Assembly: GCA_035528895.1 (NCBI GenBank) | Contig: DATKXS010000049.1 | Coordinates: forward strand, 1 to 8,208 | DNA from: UBA8522 sp035528895 | GTDB lineage: Bacteria; Acidobacteriota; Aminicenantia; Aminicenantales; UBA8522 | Direction of reading: 5' to 3' | Length of the DNA stretch: 8,208 nt | In this document: positions 1 through 7,154 of the stretch, piece by piece | Position numbering within the stretch: position 1 is the first letter of the stretch | Layout of the letters: each line of letters opens with the position of its first letter | Program-made: the position numbers and the translations under genes | The notes under the pieces: generated by a model | What the model was told of the DNA's origin: nothing | The model's input: the letters and a program-made list of their open reading frames with translations, nothing else | The model's database searches: none

Positions 1-669
1 GCCGGGAAGACCGTAGGCTTTGGACAGGCCGTTGACGATGACGGCGCGGTCGGACTTCCCCCAGAAGCTCGGCGATATCGGGCCTTCGCGCTCTGCCCCC
101 TGATAGACCTCGTCGGCAACGATCCAAGCGCCGACACGGGCCGCGTTATCGCTGATGGCCGACATGGCCTCCGGGCTCAACACAGCGCCGGTCGGGTTGT
201 TGGGGTTGGTGACGATGATGAGTTTCGTTCTGGCTGTGACCAGTTCCCTGAGTTCATCGAGATCGGGGTCCCAGCCAAGCTCCTCTTTGAGCCAGAATGG
301 CTTGAGGACGGCCCCGAAGCCCCGCACCAATCCCCACATCTGCATGTAGTTGGGCATCATGAAAACGACCTCGTCGCCGGGCTCAAGGTTGCTCCACATG
401 AGGAGGTAGTTGGCTTCCGATGAACCGGCCGTAACCAGGACCTGGTCAAGGTTGGCACCCGGATAGAGCTGGACGATCTGTTCGCGGAGCTCGGGAGTCC
501 CGTTGGTCTGACTGTAACCGAGGCCGATGTCCAAGACTTCCCGGAGTTCTTGTTCGGAGAGAAGCTGTCCCAGGGTGAGGGGATGGACTCCGCTCTCTGA
601 GAGGTTGAATTCGACCACGTTTTCCCAGGTGGACTGCATGCGTTCCATCTGGAATTGTTCGATCTTCAT
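1..669 (-). CDS. PLP-dependent aminotransferase, class I/II fold (3' end cut by window edge)
   Basis: The first 223 residues are visible and the reading frame is open to the left edge, so the C-terminal half is missing. It is a fold-type I, pyridoxal-phosphate-dependent aminotransferase of the aspartate/alanine-aminotransferase superfamily, expected in the cytosol. Visible landmarks in order are a substrate-side segment GYSQTNGTPELRE at about 51-63, the phosphate-contact segment TAGSSEAN at 80-87, Tyr108 in MPNYMQ at the ring-stacking position, TNPNNPTG at 154-161, DEVYQG with Asp186 and Tyr189, and the Schiff-base lysine Lys217 in GLSKAYGLPG. The start ATG at 669 is preceded by AAGGAG with 6-base spacing. 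It lies 22 bases after the membrane-protein gene and is probably the last visible gene of the operon. The MPNYMQ/SQTNGT style recalls the aminotransferase group that includes capreomycidine-synthase-like proteins, but the amino-acid substrate cannot be read from this part. Family assignment is secure; substrate is unknown. Confidence 0.95.
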   Translation of the reverse strand, partial: MKIEQFQMERMQSTWENVVEFNLSESGVHPLTLGQLLSEQELREVLDIGLGYSQTNGTPELREQIVQLYPGANLDQVLVTAGSSEANYLLMWSNLEPGDEVVFMMPNYMQMWGLVRGFGAVLKPFWLKEELGWDPDLDELRELVTARTKLIIVTNPNNPTGAVLSPEAMSAISDNAARVGAWIVADEVYQGAEREGPISPSFWGKSDRAVIVNGLSKAYGLPG

Positions 670-675
670 GACTTG

Positions 676-681
676 CTCCTT
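676..681 (-). promoter_or_regulatory. Shine-Dalgarno site of the aminotransferase gene
   Basis: AAGGAG lies 6 bases upstream of the ATG at 669, inside the 22-base gap after the membrane-protein stop codon. It is one of the strongest ribosome sites in the window. It suggests independent initiation on the shared transcript rather than dependence on coupling. Confidence 0.75.
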
Positions 682-691
682 TTTCGCGCGA

Positions 692-1519
692 TCAGATCTC
701 GACCTTGAATGGCCGCTTCAGCGCGAAGCCGAAGACAATCGATAATCCGAGATAGGCGATGAGCCAATGAACACGAAGCCCGAAGAGATTGAGCCGCCGG
801 GCCGGATAGGCGAGCTCGACCGAACGGACCGGGTTTCTCCCTGGCAGCGATTTTTCTCCAGGATAGAGCACCTCTTCGAGGAAGTTCCGTCGGACCTTGA
901 GCGAGGAGATCTTTTGGAGGGGACGGCCGTCCACGACCACGGTCTTGAGCACCTTCTGCTCCCCGGCCCTTACGGTGAGGTCGAAGATACCGGGCGATCC
1001 GGGGTTGATGCGCCAGTCCACTTCCTTGAGTTCCTCGAGCCGGAGCGGCGCCGTTTCGACGGTGATCTGCGGCGGTGCCGCGAGCCCGAATTCCATATCC
1101 AGCAGCCTGATTTCGGGCGCCAGTTCGACCTTGAGGATGGCCGGCCGGCCGACAGCCAGCGGCTCGGACCCGAACCAGAGGTTGAGCTGGGCCAGGATCA
1201 GGACGAGAGGCACGATCATCACCACCAGCGGCTTGAAGTTGAGGACGATGTACCTCAGGTTGGCGCGCAAGATCTGACCCTGGGCTTTCATGGTCACGCC
1301 CATATTGTCCTTATAGAGGCGAAGCTCCAGGAGGTGGGCTTTGATCCTGTTCTTGACCTCGCGGATTCCCGTTTGGTTGGAAGTCAGGCGATAGATGAAC
1401 AGCATCAGCAGCCCGGTCAAAAGGGAGATGAAGGCCATCCCGGCCCAAGGATTGAGCGAACGGAAAGGGAGGAAGATGAGATCGAAGAGCTTCCCCAGGA
1501 CGGTGTTGACGGGCCACAT
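692..1519 (-). CDS. Membrane protein with YidC/Oxa1/EMC3 (DUF106)-like core and an extracytoplasmic beta-rich domain
   Basis: This 275-residue integral membrane protein has no sure name. I see three hydrophobic segments: about 27-44 after the NPWAGM motif, about 97-115, and about 250-267. The stretch 45-96 between the first two is rich in Lys/Arg and helix-forming residues (SNQTGIREVKNRIKAHLLELR onward) and is predicted to be a cytosolic helical hairpin. TM1, basic cytosolic hairpin, then TM2 is the arrangement of the Oxa1 superfamily (YidC, EMC3, TMCO1, archaeal DUF106), which inserts proteins into membranes. Residues about 116-249 look beta-rich and should lie outside the membrane; the last nine residues (LKRPFKVEI) are basic and probably cytosolic. 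The ATG overlaps the upstream TGA by one base (TGATG) and has no Shine-Dalgarno site, implying translational coupling to the small RHH-like gene. The superfamily call is by motif and topology memory only; an unrelated three-TM envelope protein is the alternative. Confidence 0.6.
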   Translation of the reverse strand: MWPVNTVLGKLFDLIFLPFRSLNPWAGMAFISLLTGLLMLFIYRLTSNQTGIREVKNRIKAHLLELRLYKDNMGVTMKAQGQILRANLRYIVLNFKPLVVMIVPLVLILAQLNLWFGSEPLAVGRPAILKVELAPEIRLLDMEFGLAAPPQITVETAPLRLEELKEVDWRINPGSPGIFDLTVRAGEQKVLKTVVVDGRPLQKISSLKVRRNFLEEVLYPGEKSLPGRNPVRSVELAYPARRLNLFGLRVHWLIAYLGLSIVFGFALKRPFKVEI

Positions 1520-1710
1520 CAGGATATATATCCGAGTCCCTTGAGCTTCTTCTTGATTTCCTCTTCGGAGTCGGACTCCTCGAGCTGGGCGAGCTCTTTC
1601 TCCAGACAGTGAGTGACAAATTCCTCCGGAGACGAGTAGCCCGCAATTTTGGCGAATTTCCTGACCTTCTCCATCAGGTCTTTGTCCAGTTTGATCTTCG
1701 CTTTGCCCAT
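1519..1710 (-). CDS. Small ribbon-helix-helix-like protein with an LKxLGYI tail
   Basis: It is a 63-residue protein. Residues 3-8 (KAKIKL) form a short strand, about 10-22 a first helix, GYSSPEE at 24-30 a turn and helix cap, and about 28-43 a second helix. This is the strand-helix-turn-helix pattern of MetJ/Arc/CopG-type dimeric proteins, which usually bind DNA as repressors or antitoxins. An acidic linker (EESDSEEE) follows, then a helical tail KKKLKGLGYIS. Similar LxxLGYI/V tails occur, as I recall, after the catalytic domain of many bacterial sulfatase/AlkP-type proteins. I chose the ATG at 1710 because AGAGGAG lies 5 bases upstream; a TTG at 1725 in the same frame would add five residues but overlaps the previous stop codon and has no ribosome site. 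No toxin partner is adjacent, so a classical antitoxin role is not supported. It could be an autoregulator of this operon or a non-DNA-binding adaptor. Confidence 0.75.
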   Translation of the reverse strand: MGKAKIKLDKDLMEKVRKFAKIAGYSSPEEFVTHCLEKELAQLEESDSEEEIKKKLKGLGYIS

Positions 1711-1715
1711 GCCAT

Positions 1716-1722
1716 CTCCTCT
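1716..1722 (-). promoter_or_regulatory. Shine-Dalgarno site that decides the start of the small RHH-like gene
   Basis: AGAGGAG stands 5 bases before the ATG at 1710 and directly overlaps the end of the upstream stop codon region. It favours the ATG over the in-frame TTG at 1725, which lies upstream of this site. Confidence 0.75.
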
Positions 1723-3707
1723 CAAAAAACGGGTTTTCCGATCATCTCTTTTGTCTTGGGCAGGCCGAATATGTCGAGGATCGTGGCCGTCAGGTCGTAG
1801 AGTGCCGGAGCGTCGGCCCGGATGGGGCGGTTGGCGGCCAGGATTCCGGGGAGGATCTCGGGAGCGCCCATATGGTCACCGCTCCACTTCTCGCTGTTAT
1901 TCAGAAAGATGTCTTTGGGGAATTTGCCGAGGGGCGAATCCCAAGAAATGCGATAGCCCTGGTTGAACCCGCAGACGATGTCGGGGGCGTGTTCGATCTG
2001 GGGACCGTGATAGACGTCCTTGGAGACGAAAGCCCGGAGGATGGCCTGCTCGCCGGTCTGGGGATCGACCGTCTGTTCGAGCTTCCGGGCGATCTCCCGG
2101 ATCAGGTTCTCGCTGTCGGCTCCGGAATTGACGATTCCCTCTCTCTCCCGGCCCATCTGGTTGATGTAGAGGCCGTTGAGGCCGATCCCATAAGCTTTCG
2201 TCCTGGACCAATCGGTGTTATCGAAGAAGCTCCCTTCCCCCTGTTTCCAGGGGTTGCGCAGCCTGTGGTATCCGTTCTCGAAAAGCCAAGTGTTGAGGTT
2301 GAAGGCCCGGCGGAAGGGATTGAATCCGTGGTCGGACATGACCAGGAGCACAGTTTCCTTGTCGATCTTCGGCAGAACCCGCCCGAGGAAGCGGTCTGCT
2401 TCGACGTAGATGTTTTCGATGGTCCGCCCGTAGCGAGCGGCGAGCCGGGGGTCGTATTCCGGGTGCATCTCGTCCAGCAAACGCCAGAACATGTGCTGAC
2501 GTTGGTCGGTACTCGAAACGTAATAGAAAAGAAGTCCGGATTCAAAACGCTTGAACTCGTAGTCGAACATCTGCTCGCGCTCCCGCAGGATCATGTCGTC
2601 CTGCTCCAGGAACTCTTCCTCGTCGAGGACATCGTTGTCGAGGGCCGAGGTATCGGCCGGAAGGCCCTTGGTGAAGAAGGGCCCGAAGACCCGCTCCAGC
2701 TCCTGGGCGTAGCTTCCCGGAGTCGAGATCGGCTGGGCCGGATGAGCCGGGTCGATATTGATGGGGCTGACATAGAGCTTGAAATGGGGACGGACCTCCT
2801 TGAGGTAGAACATGCAGATCCCGCTTACGCTCTGAGTCGGGATGAGGCCGAAATTGACCCTCTTCCAGCCGCTCCATTCCTTTTCCTTGATGATAAATTC
2901 CTGGTCCGGCAGGACGACTTTGGCCATCGGATGGACGGGATCGATGAAGACCTGAAAGTCAATGAGGGCTTCCGGCCGGTCTTTCTTGAAAGTGTTGACC
3001 GGTCCGGGAAGCTTGGCCTCGACCCGGTTCCCGATAACGTAGACCTCATAAACCCTCCCGCCAGAAAGCTCTCCCTTGGGCATATCGGGATCGGTCGTAT
3101 AGAAACAGGAGATTCCGTAGCTTCCTTTGAGGTCGGGCGTACCCATGCCGGAAAGGGTCCGCTGTTTGGTCGGAACGGGTGGATAGTTCGAAGGCATCTT
3201 GAAAACGGTGGCCGGGATATCGTGCTCTTCCAGGACCTGCCAGAACGCCTTCGCCTGGATCAGGTTCTTGACCTCGCCGCCGCTCAAGGGAAGCACAAGG
3301 TCGCCGATCTTGAGTGCTTTCTTGGCCTCGGTTGAGAGGGTGGCGGAGAAAATAGGGATGTAGGTGTTCGGGTCGCGGTGGATGAAGTCAAAGATGCCGT
3401 GACCTCCCGGGTCGGTGCCGGTGATGAAATTCGACCAGGCCACCGGGCTCTGGGGCGGGATGCTCGTTCCCAGCGGCCGGAAATCTCCGTTCGCGATGAG
3501 CCGGGCGAAGGACGGCAGCTTTCCTTCATCCAGCCAGCGCCTGAGGAGCTTCGGGTCCAGGCCGTCGAACCCGAGGACCAGCACCTTGGCCCTGGTCGCG
3601 CGCCGGCCGGAGCCGTGAAGCAAGGGGACGAGGCCTCTGCCGGCAGCCAGCAAGGAAGAGGCGGCCAGGCCTCGCTTGAGGAATTCCCGCCTATTCATGC
3701 TGCTCAT
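1722..3707 (-). CDS. Tat-exported alkaline-phosphatase-superfamily phosphodiesterase (type I phosphodiesterase/NPP-like), long form
   Basis: It is 661 residues. The N-terminus carries a twin-arginine signal (NRREFLKRG at 5-13, then an Ala/Leu-rich core), so the enzyme should be exported folded. The catalytic core follows the nucleotide pyrophosphatase/phosphodiesterase branch of the AlkP superfamily: Asp48 in GFDGLD, Ser87 in QSPVAWS at the nucleophile position (Thr in classical NPPs), Asp401 and His405 in STDQRQHMFW, Asp459-His460 in SDHGF, and His612 in GDHMG. All expected two-metal ligands are present, so it looks active. Between Ser87 and Asp401 lie 314 residues, including a probable extra domain with PHFKLYVSPINIDP at about 308-320. 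The start overlaps the upstream stop as ATGA and has AAGGAA 7 bases upstream; a second ATG three codons in (MNRREF) is possible. It is paralogous to the gene just upstream. The substrate is unknown; phosphodiester or phosphomonoester hydrolysis, or head-group transfer, are all possible in this superfamily. Confidence 0.93.
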   Translation of the reverse strand: MSSMNRREFLKRGLAASSLLAAGRGLVPLLHGSGRRATRAKVLVLGFDGLDPKLLRRWLDEGKLPSFARLIANGDFRPLGTSIPPQSPVAWSNFITGTDPGGHGIFDFIHRDPNTYIPIFSATLSTEAKKALKIGDLVLPLSGGEVKNLIQAKAFWQVLEEHDIPATVFKMPSNYPPVPTKQRTLSGMGTPDLKGSYGISCFYTTDPDMPKGELSGGRVYEVYVIGNRVEAKLPGPVNTFKKDRPEALIDFQVFIDPVHPMAKVVLPDQEFIIKEKEWSGWKRVNFGLIPTQSVSGICMFYLKEVRPHFKLYVSPINIDPAHPAQPISTPGSYAQELERVFGPFFTKGLPADTSALDNDVLDEEEFLEQDDMILREREQMFDYEFKRFESGLLFYYVSSTDQRQHMFWRLLDEMHPEYDPRLAARYGRTIENIYVEADRFLGRVLPKIDKETVLLVMSDHGFNPFRRAFNLNTWLFENGYHRLRNPWKQGEGSFFDNTDWSRTKAYGIGLNGLYINQMGREREGIVNSGADSENLIREIARKLEQTVDPQTGEQAILRAFVSKDVYHGPQIEHAPDIVCGFNQGYRISWDSPLGKFPKDIFLNNSEKWSGDHMGAPEILPGILAANRPIRADAPALYDLTATILDIFGLPKTKEMIGKPVF

Positions 3708-5848
3708 TTTTTATTTCCTTTATTTCTTGGCGGTGTTTCAGGCGGCGCGTCCGAATCCAGGAGCGGACGGCCGTCCATGTGGGCCGGAACCGGAAGCCCG
3801 AAGAGAGTCAGAACGGTCGGCGCCACATCCATGATCGAAGGCGTCTTGGAAGCCGTCTTCCGGCTGAAGTAGAAGATGCCGGGGACGTGTCGGGGGTCGA
3901 TGCAGTGGTCGCCGCTCCAGGCCTTGGTGTTGTCCTCGAAGACGGTGCCGTTGACCTTTCCCGTCACCGAATCCCAGGAAGCCCGGAACCCCTGGTTGTA
4001 GCCGATGATGAGGTCGGGGGCGTTATGGGCGTAGGGACCCCCATAGATCCGGTCACGGTCATAGACCTCGGTGATGGCGACATCGCCGCCGGCCTCGTCG
4101 CGAAGCCCGTTGAGTTTGGTCATAAGTTCCGCCTTGAGGGCCCGCGCTTCTTCGCCGGCTCCGACGATGCCCTTGGCTTCCCGGCCCTTTTGATTGATGT
4201 ACAGCCCCCCAAGCCCCAGGGCATAGGCTCTGGTTTTCTCCCAATCGACGTCCTTGAACCATTCTTCACTCGCGGCCTTCCCGTCTTTGAGGCTCAGGTA
4301 GCCGTTGAGATAGAGCCAGGAGTTGAGGTTGACGCCCCGGCGGAAGGACTTGAAGCCGTGGTCCGACATGACGATGAGGGCGCTCCGGGAATCGAGCTTG
4401 GCCCTGACCCGGCCGATCAGGTCATCCATCTTTGTGTAGAGGTCCTCGATGACCTGGGAGCTCATCTCCGGCGAGGTCGTCCGGAGCGCCGGATGGGTCT
4501 TGTCCAGATACCTCCAGAACATGTGCTGGATGCTGTCGGTGGTCTCGAAAACGCAGATAACGGTTCCTTTTTTCGTCTTGGCCAGGGCGTTGAAAAGCAT
4601 CGCTTCCCATTCCCTGTGGTTGGAATAGGTGAGATCGAGGAAGGGAGCCTCTTTGAGTGCGCCCTCATTCAGGGCCCAGGTGTCGTTGGCTTCGCCGAGG
4701 GTGATGAAACTGCCCAGGAGCTTGCTGAGGTAGACGGAATAAATGAAAGGATGAGAGATGGGCAGGGCCGGTTTCTCCGGATCGATGTTCAAGGGTGTCA
4801 TGTACATCTCGAAGTGAGGGTCGAGCGAGGAGACATAGAAGCGGGCGACGGCCTTGACCTTCATCCCCAGTCCCGGCTTGAAGACGATCCGGATCCAGGG
4901 AGAGAACTCGCCGGCCCGGAGGTCGAATCGTTGGCCGGAAACGTGGACTCTGACCCGGCGTTTTTCCCGGCGGATCTCGATCCTCAGGGGGATGCGGATC
5001 TCCGGAGCATTCTTGATGAGTGAATTTTCAGGCCCGGAAATATAGGTTTCCACCCGGTCATCCCGGACCTCGACAGGAATGGCCACTCCGCCCTCCCGCT
5101 TCGTTATCTTGGCCGCGTCGGTGGTGTAAAAAGCGAACGTTCCCTGGCTCCCCTTGAGGTCCGGCGCGCACATCCCGGAGAGGAGGTGGCCGGAGAATTT
5201 TTCCGGCGGAAAGGTGATCGGCACGCGGAGGACGGTGCTGAAGATGCCGGCATCTCCCAGGGTCTTCCAGAAGGGTACGCTCTTCCTCATCCCCCGGATC
5301 TCGGGCTTGGACAGAGGAATGGAGTACTTCCCTAGGGAAAGGACTCTTTTCGGACGGCCGATATAGGCGGACGACAGGGAGGGGAGGTAGGTCCGCGGGT
5401 CACGGCTGAGAAAATCGAAGATGTTGTGTTTAGACGGCTCGGAGCCGGTCATGAAAGACGACCAGGCCACCGGCGAGATGGCCGGGGTCGTTGTCTGGAG
5501 GCGCGCGTAGGTGCCTTCTTTCTTAAGCCTGGAGAGATGGGGGAGCTTGCCCTCGCTCATGAATTTTTCGGCCAGCGTGGGTTCGAGCCCATCCAGTCCG
5601 ATGATGACCACCTTGTCGACGAGCGCACCCTTGAGTGTTCTTCGGCCCTTGATCATCCGGATGAGCAGGCGAAAAGGCCAGGAAAGAAAAGAGAACACGG
5701 CCAGGAAAAAGGTGAGGAAAAAGACGAGGAACGAGGAGAGAAAAGCGAACCCGGCGCCCGGACCTATGTATGCCTGGGCGGGCAGGCCGCAACAAAAAAG
5801 GAGTCCCATAACGACGAGAAGTGATCGTGTTGGAAAGTTTTTGTTCAT
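3704..5848 (-). CDS. Membrane-anchored alkaline-phosphatase-superfamily phosphodiesterase (type I phosphodiesterase/NPP-like), long form
   Basis: It is 714 residues. Residues 8-26 form a Sec-type signal core ending in AQA, directly followed by YIGPGAG and a second long hydrophobic stretch (about 33-64) that ends in basic residues (RLLIRMIKGRR). This end should hold the protein in the membrane; which side the catalytic domain faces depends on whether the signal is cleaved and is not settled by sequence. The catalytic core has Asp86 in GLDGLE, Ser125 in ISPVAWS at the nucleophile position, Asp438 and His442 in TTDSIQHMFW, Asp496-His497 in SDHGF and His648 in SGDHC. The 313-residue spacing from nucleophile to second metal site nearly equals that of the downstream Tat paralogue, and both share a segment of the PHFxxYxxPxNIDP type. 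Its start overlaps the upstream stop as ATGA with no good ribosome site, so translation is probably coupled. The C-terminus is a proline- and lysine-rich tail. Family is certain; substrate is not. Confidence 0.92.
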   Translation of the reverse strand: MNKNFPTRSLLVVMGLLFCCGLPAQAYIGPGAGFAFLSSFLVFFLTFFLAVFSFLSWPFRLLIRMIKGRRTLKGALVDKVVIIGLDGLEPTLAEKFMSEGKLPHLSRLKKEGTYARLQTTTPAISPVAWSSFMTGSEPSKHNIFDFLSRDPRTYLPSLSSAYIGRPKRVLSLGKYSIPLSKPEIRGMRKSVPFWKTLGDAGIFSTVLRVPITFPPEKFSGHLLSGMCAPDLKGSQGTFAFYTTDAAKITKREGGVAIPVEVRDDRVETYISGPENSLIKNAPEIRIPLRIEIRREKRRVRVHVSGQRFDLRAGEFSPWIRIVFKPGLGMKVKAVARFYVSSLDPHFEMYMTPLNIDPEKPALPISHPFIYSVYLSKLLGSFITLGEANDTWALNEGALKEAPFLDLTYSNHREWEAMLFNALAKTKKGTVICVFETTDSIQHMFWRYLDKTHPALRTTSPEMSSQVIEDLYTKMDDLIGRVRAKLDSRSALIVMSDHGFKSFRRGVNLNSWLYLNGYLSLKDGKAASEEWFKDVDWEKTRAYALGLGGLYINQKGREAKGIVGAGEEARALKAELMTKLNGLRDEAGGDVAITEVYDRDRIYGGPYAHNAPDLIIGYNQGFRASWDSVTGKVNGTVFEDNTKAWSGDHCIDPRHVPGIFYFSRKTASKTPSIMDVAPTVLTLFGLPVPAHMDGRPLLDSDAPPETPPRNKGNKK
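3715..3720 (-). promoter_or_regulatory. Shine-Dalgarno site of the Tat-exported phosphodiesterase gene
   Basis: AAGGAA lies 7 bases before the ATG at 3707 and sits within the last codons of the upstream gene. It supports the ATGA-overlapping start over the ATG three codons further in. Confidence 0.6.
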
Positions 5849-7140
5849 GAGAAATGGCTCAGGATGTGGCCGGACAGCTGACTGATCCTCAGGTCGTCTC
5901 CAACCTTCCGGTCAGCCCAGAAGAAGGCGTCGTCCCAGGTATGCATGCCTTCCAGGTTGGTCCGGCCGAAAACATCTTTCTTCTTGACCGATCCTTTGAG
6001 GTCGAAACCGGGTTCGGCCAGGACGAGGAGGTCGGGCCCGGAGGGGACAAACGGACCGGAATAGGTCTTCTCCGCATCGAAGACGCGGCGGATGACCGGA
6101 CGACCCTCAAAGGTCAGCTCCTTGAGTTCCCGGGAGATTCTTTCTTTCAGCGCCGGCCGGTCGGCCGGAGCGACGGCGCCTTTTGGAAAACGATCCAGGA
6201 GGTGAAGATAGATCCGGTTCGGGTCCAGGGCGAAGGCGACGCTGCCGGCGGCGATGTCTCCGAGTTCGCCGGGCGTCTCGCCGCTGAAGCGGAGATATCC
6301 TTTCTCCAGGAGCCAGGCGTTGAGATAGACCTCCTGCTCGATCTGACAGAAGCCGTGGTCGGAAAGGAGATGGAGGCCGGCGTCGCTTCCCGTCAAGCTG
6401 CGGAAGGAGCGGACGATCCGGCCGATGATCCCGTCGACCCGGCGGTAATAATCCAGGAATTTGGCATGAAAGGAATGGCTTTCATCCGCATAGGCGTTCC
6501 AGAGAAAATGATGGAGCCTGTCGGTCCCGGTGATGACGAACTCGAAATAATCCCAGTCCTCTTTCCAGAAGTGGTCCAGCGCCTTCTCCCGGCCGTCCAG
6601 GGTCGTCTGGAGCTCCTGCCAAAGGAAGGCGTGGTCTTCCCGGGACTTCATGGTATCGATATCGATCCGGTAGCCCAGCCGCTCCAGAGCGGTTTTCTGT
6701 GTCGGGGGAAAAACGGCTTTGGCGAGGTCGAGGGCGACGAACCCTGCAATCAGCACGCCGTTAAGGGGACGGGCCGGATAGGTCGAGGGCTGGTTGATGA
6801 TGATCGATTTCCGGCCCTGTTTCCCCAGTATGTCCCAGATGGTCTCCCGCTTGACGTCGGAAAAATTGGGGAAACGCATCCCGTAGGAGCCGGGCTTGAG
6901 GTCGGTGAATCCGAAGATGCCGTGGGAGCCGGAATCCACGCCGGTCATGAAATCCGTCCAGGACACGGCCGAGATCTCGGGGAGGCTGGCCTTCATCCTG
7001 TGCAGGTGACCGCTCTTGAGGAGTTCGGCCAACGACGGCATAATCCCCCGGTCGGCCAGCTCGAGGACGAGAGAGTAGGGGACTCCGTCCAGGCCGATGA
7101 CGCAGGTCCGCGTTCTTTTCTTTTTTTGAAATAAGGCCAT
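5845..7140 (-). CDS. Alkaline-phosphatase-superfamily phosphodiesterase (NPP-like), short form without export signal
   Basis: It is 431 residues. The N-terminus (MALFQKKKRTRTCVIGLDG) runs straight into the first catalytic strand, with no signal peptide or membrane segment, so the protein is probably cytosolic. An in-frame TAA five codons upstream of the ATG rules out a hidden N-terminal extension. Catalytic positions are Asp18 in GLDGVP, Ser57 in ISAVSW, Asp207 and His211 in TDRLHHFLW, Asp261-His262 in SDHGF and His400 in GMHTWDD; the full set is kept. Only 150 residues separate the nucleophile from the second metal site, against about 313 in the two downstream paralogues, so it lacks their central insert. 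It is the first gene of the run, 42 bases after the acyl-CoA synthetase gene, with an extended -10 box just upstream and no clear ribosome site. Superfamily assignment is secure. A phosphoglycerate mutase-type or sulfatase role is less likely given the NPP-like motif order. Confidence 0.92.
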   Translation of the reverse strand: MALFQKKKRTRTCVIGLDGVPYSLVLELADRGIMPSLAELLKSGHLHRMKASLPEISAVSWTDFMTGVDSGSHGIFGFTDLKPGSYGMRFPNFSDVKRETIWDILGKQGRKSIIINQPSTYPARPLNGVLIAGFVALDLAKAVFPPTQKTALERLGYRIDIDTMKSREDHAFLWQELQTTLDGREKALDHFWKEDWDYFEFVITGTDRLHHFLWNAYADESHSFHAKFLDYYRRVDGIIGRIVRSFRSLTGSDAGLHLLSDHGFCQIEQEVYLNAWLLEKGYLRFSGETPGELGDIAAGSVAFALDPNRIYLHLLDRFPKGAVAPADRPALKERISRELKELTFEGRPVIRRVFDAEKTYSGPFVPSGPDLLVLAEPGFDLKGSVKKKDVFGRTNLEGMHTWDDAFFWADRKVGDDLRISQLSGHILSHFS

Positions 7141-7154
7141 TATAAAAGGTAAAT

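Noticed and set aside
1522..1533. Perfect 12-base palindrome GGATATATATCC
   Set aside because: It encodes the Gly-Tyr-Ile-Ser end of the small protein, and alternating AT makes such a palindrome easy to obtain by chance; no second copy was noticed.
767..1612. Plus-strand open frame (281 codons) opposite the membrane protein
   Set aside because: Its translation is full of charged residues with no fold signature, while the minus strand encodes three clean membrane segments.
1711..1725. TTG at 1725 as the start of the small RHH-like gene
   Set aside because: It overlaps the previous stop codon and lies upstream of the AGAGGAG site, which is correctly spaced for the ATG at 1710.
1872..3335. Long plus-strand open frame (487 codons) opposite the Tat-exported phosphodiesterase
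   Set aside because: It lies entirely antisense to a gene with intact catalytic motifs. The translation is low-complexity in Asp, Glu, Val and Gly, as expected from the complement of GC-rich codons, and shows no recognisable motif.
3779..5023. Long plus-strand open frame (414 codons) opposite the anchored phosphodiesterase
   Set aside because: Antisense shadow of a clearly coding frame; composition is biased and no domain is visible.
5854..7134. Long plus-strand open frame (426 codons) opposite the short phosphodiesterase
   Set aside because: It mirrors the real gene almost end to end, which is typical of GC-rich antisense frames, and has no family motif or ribosome site I can support.
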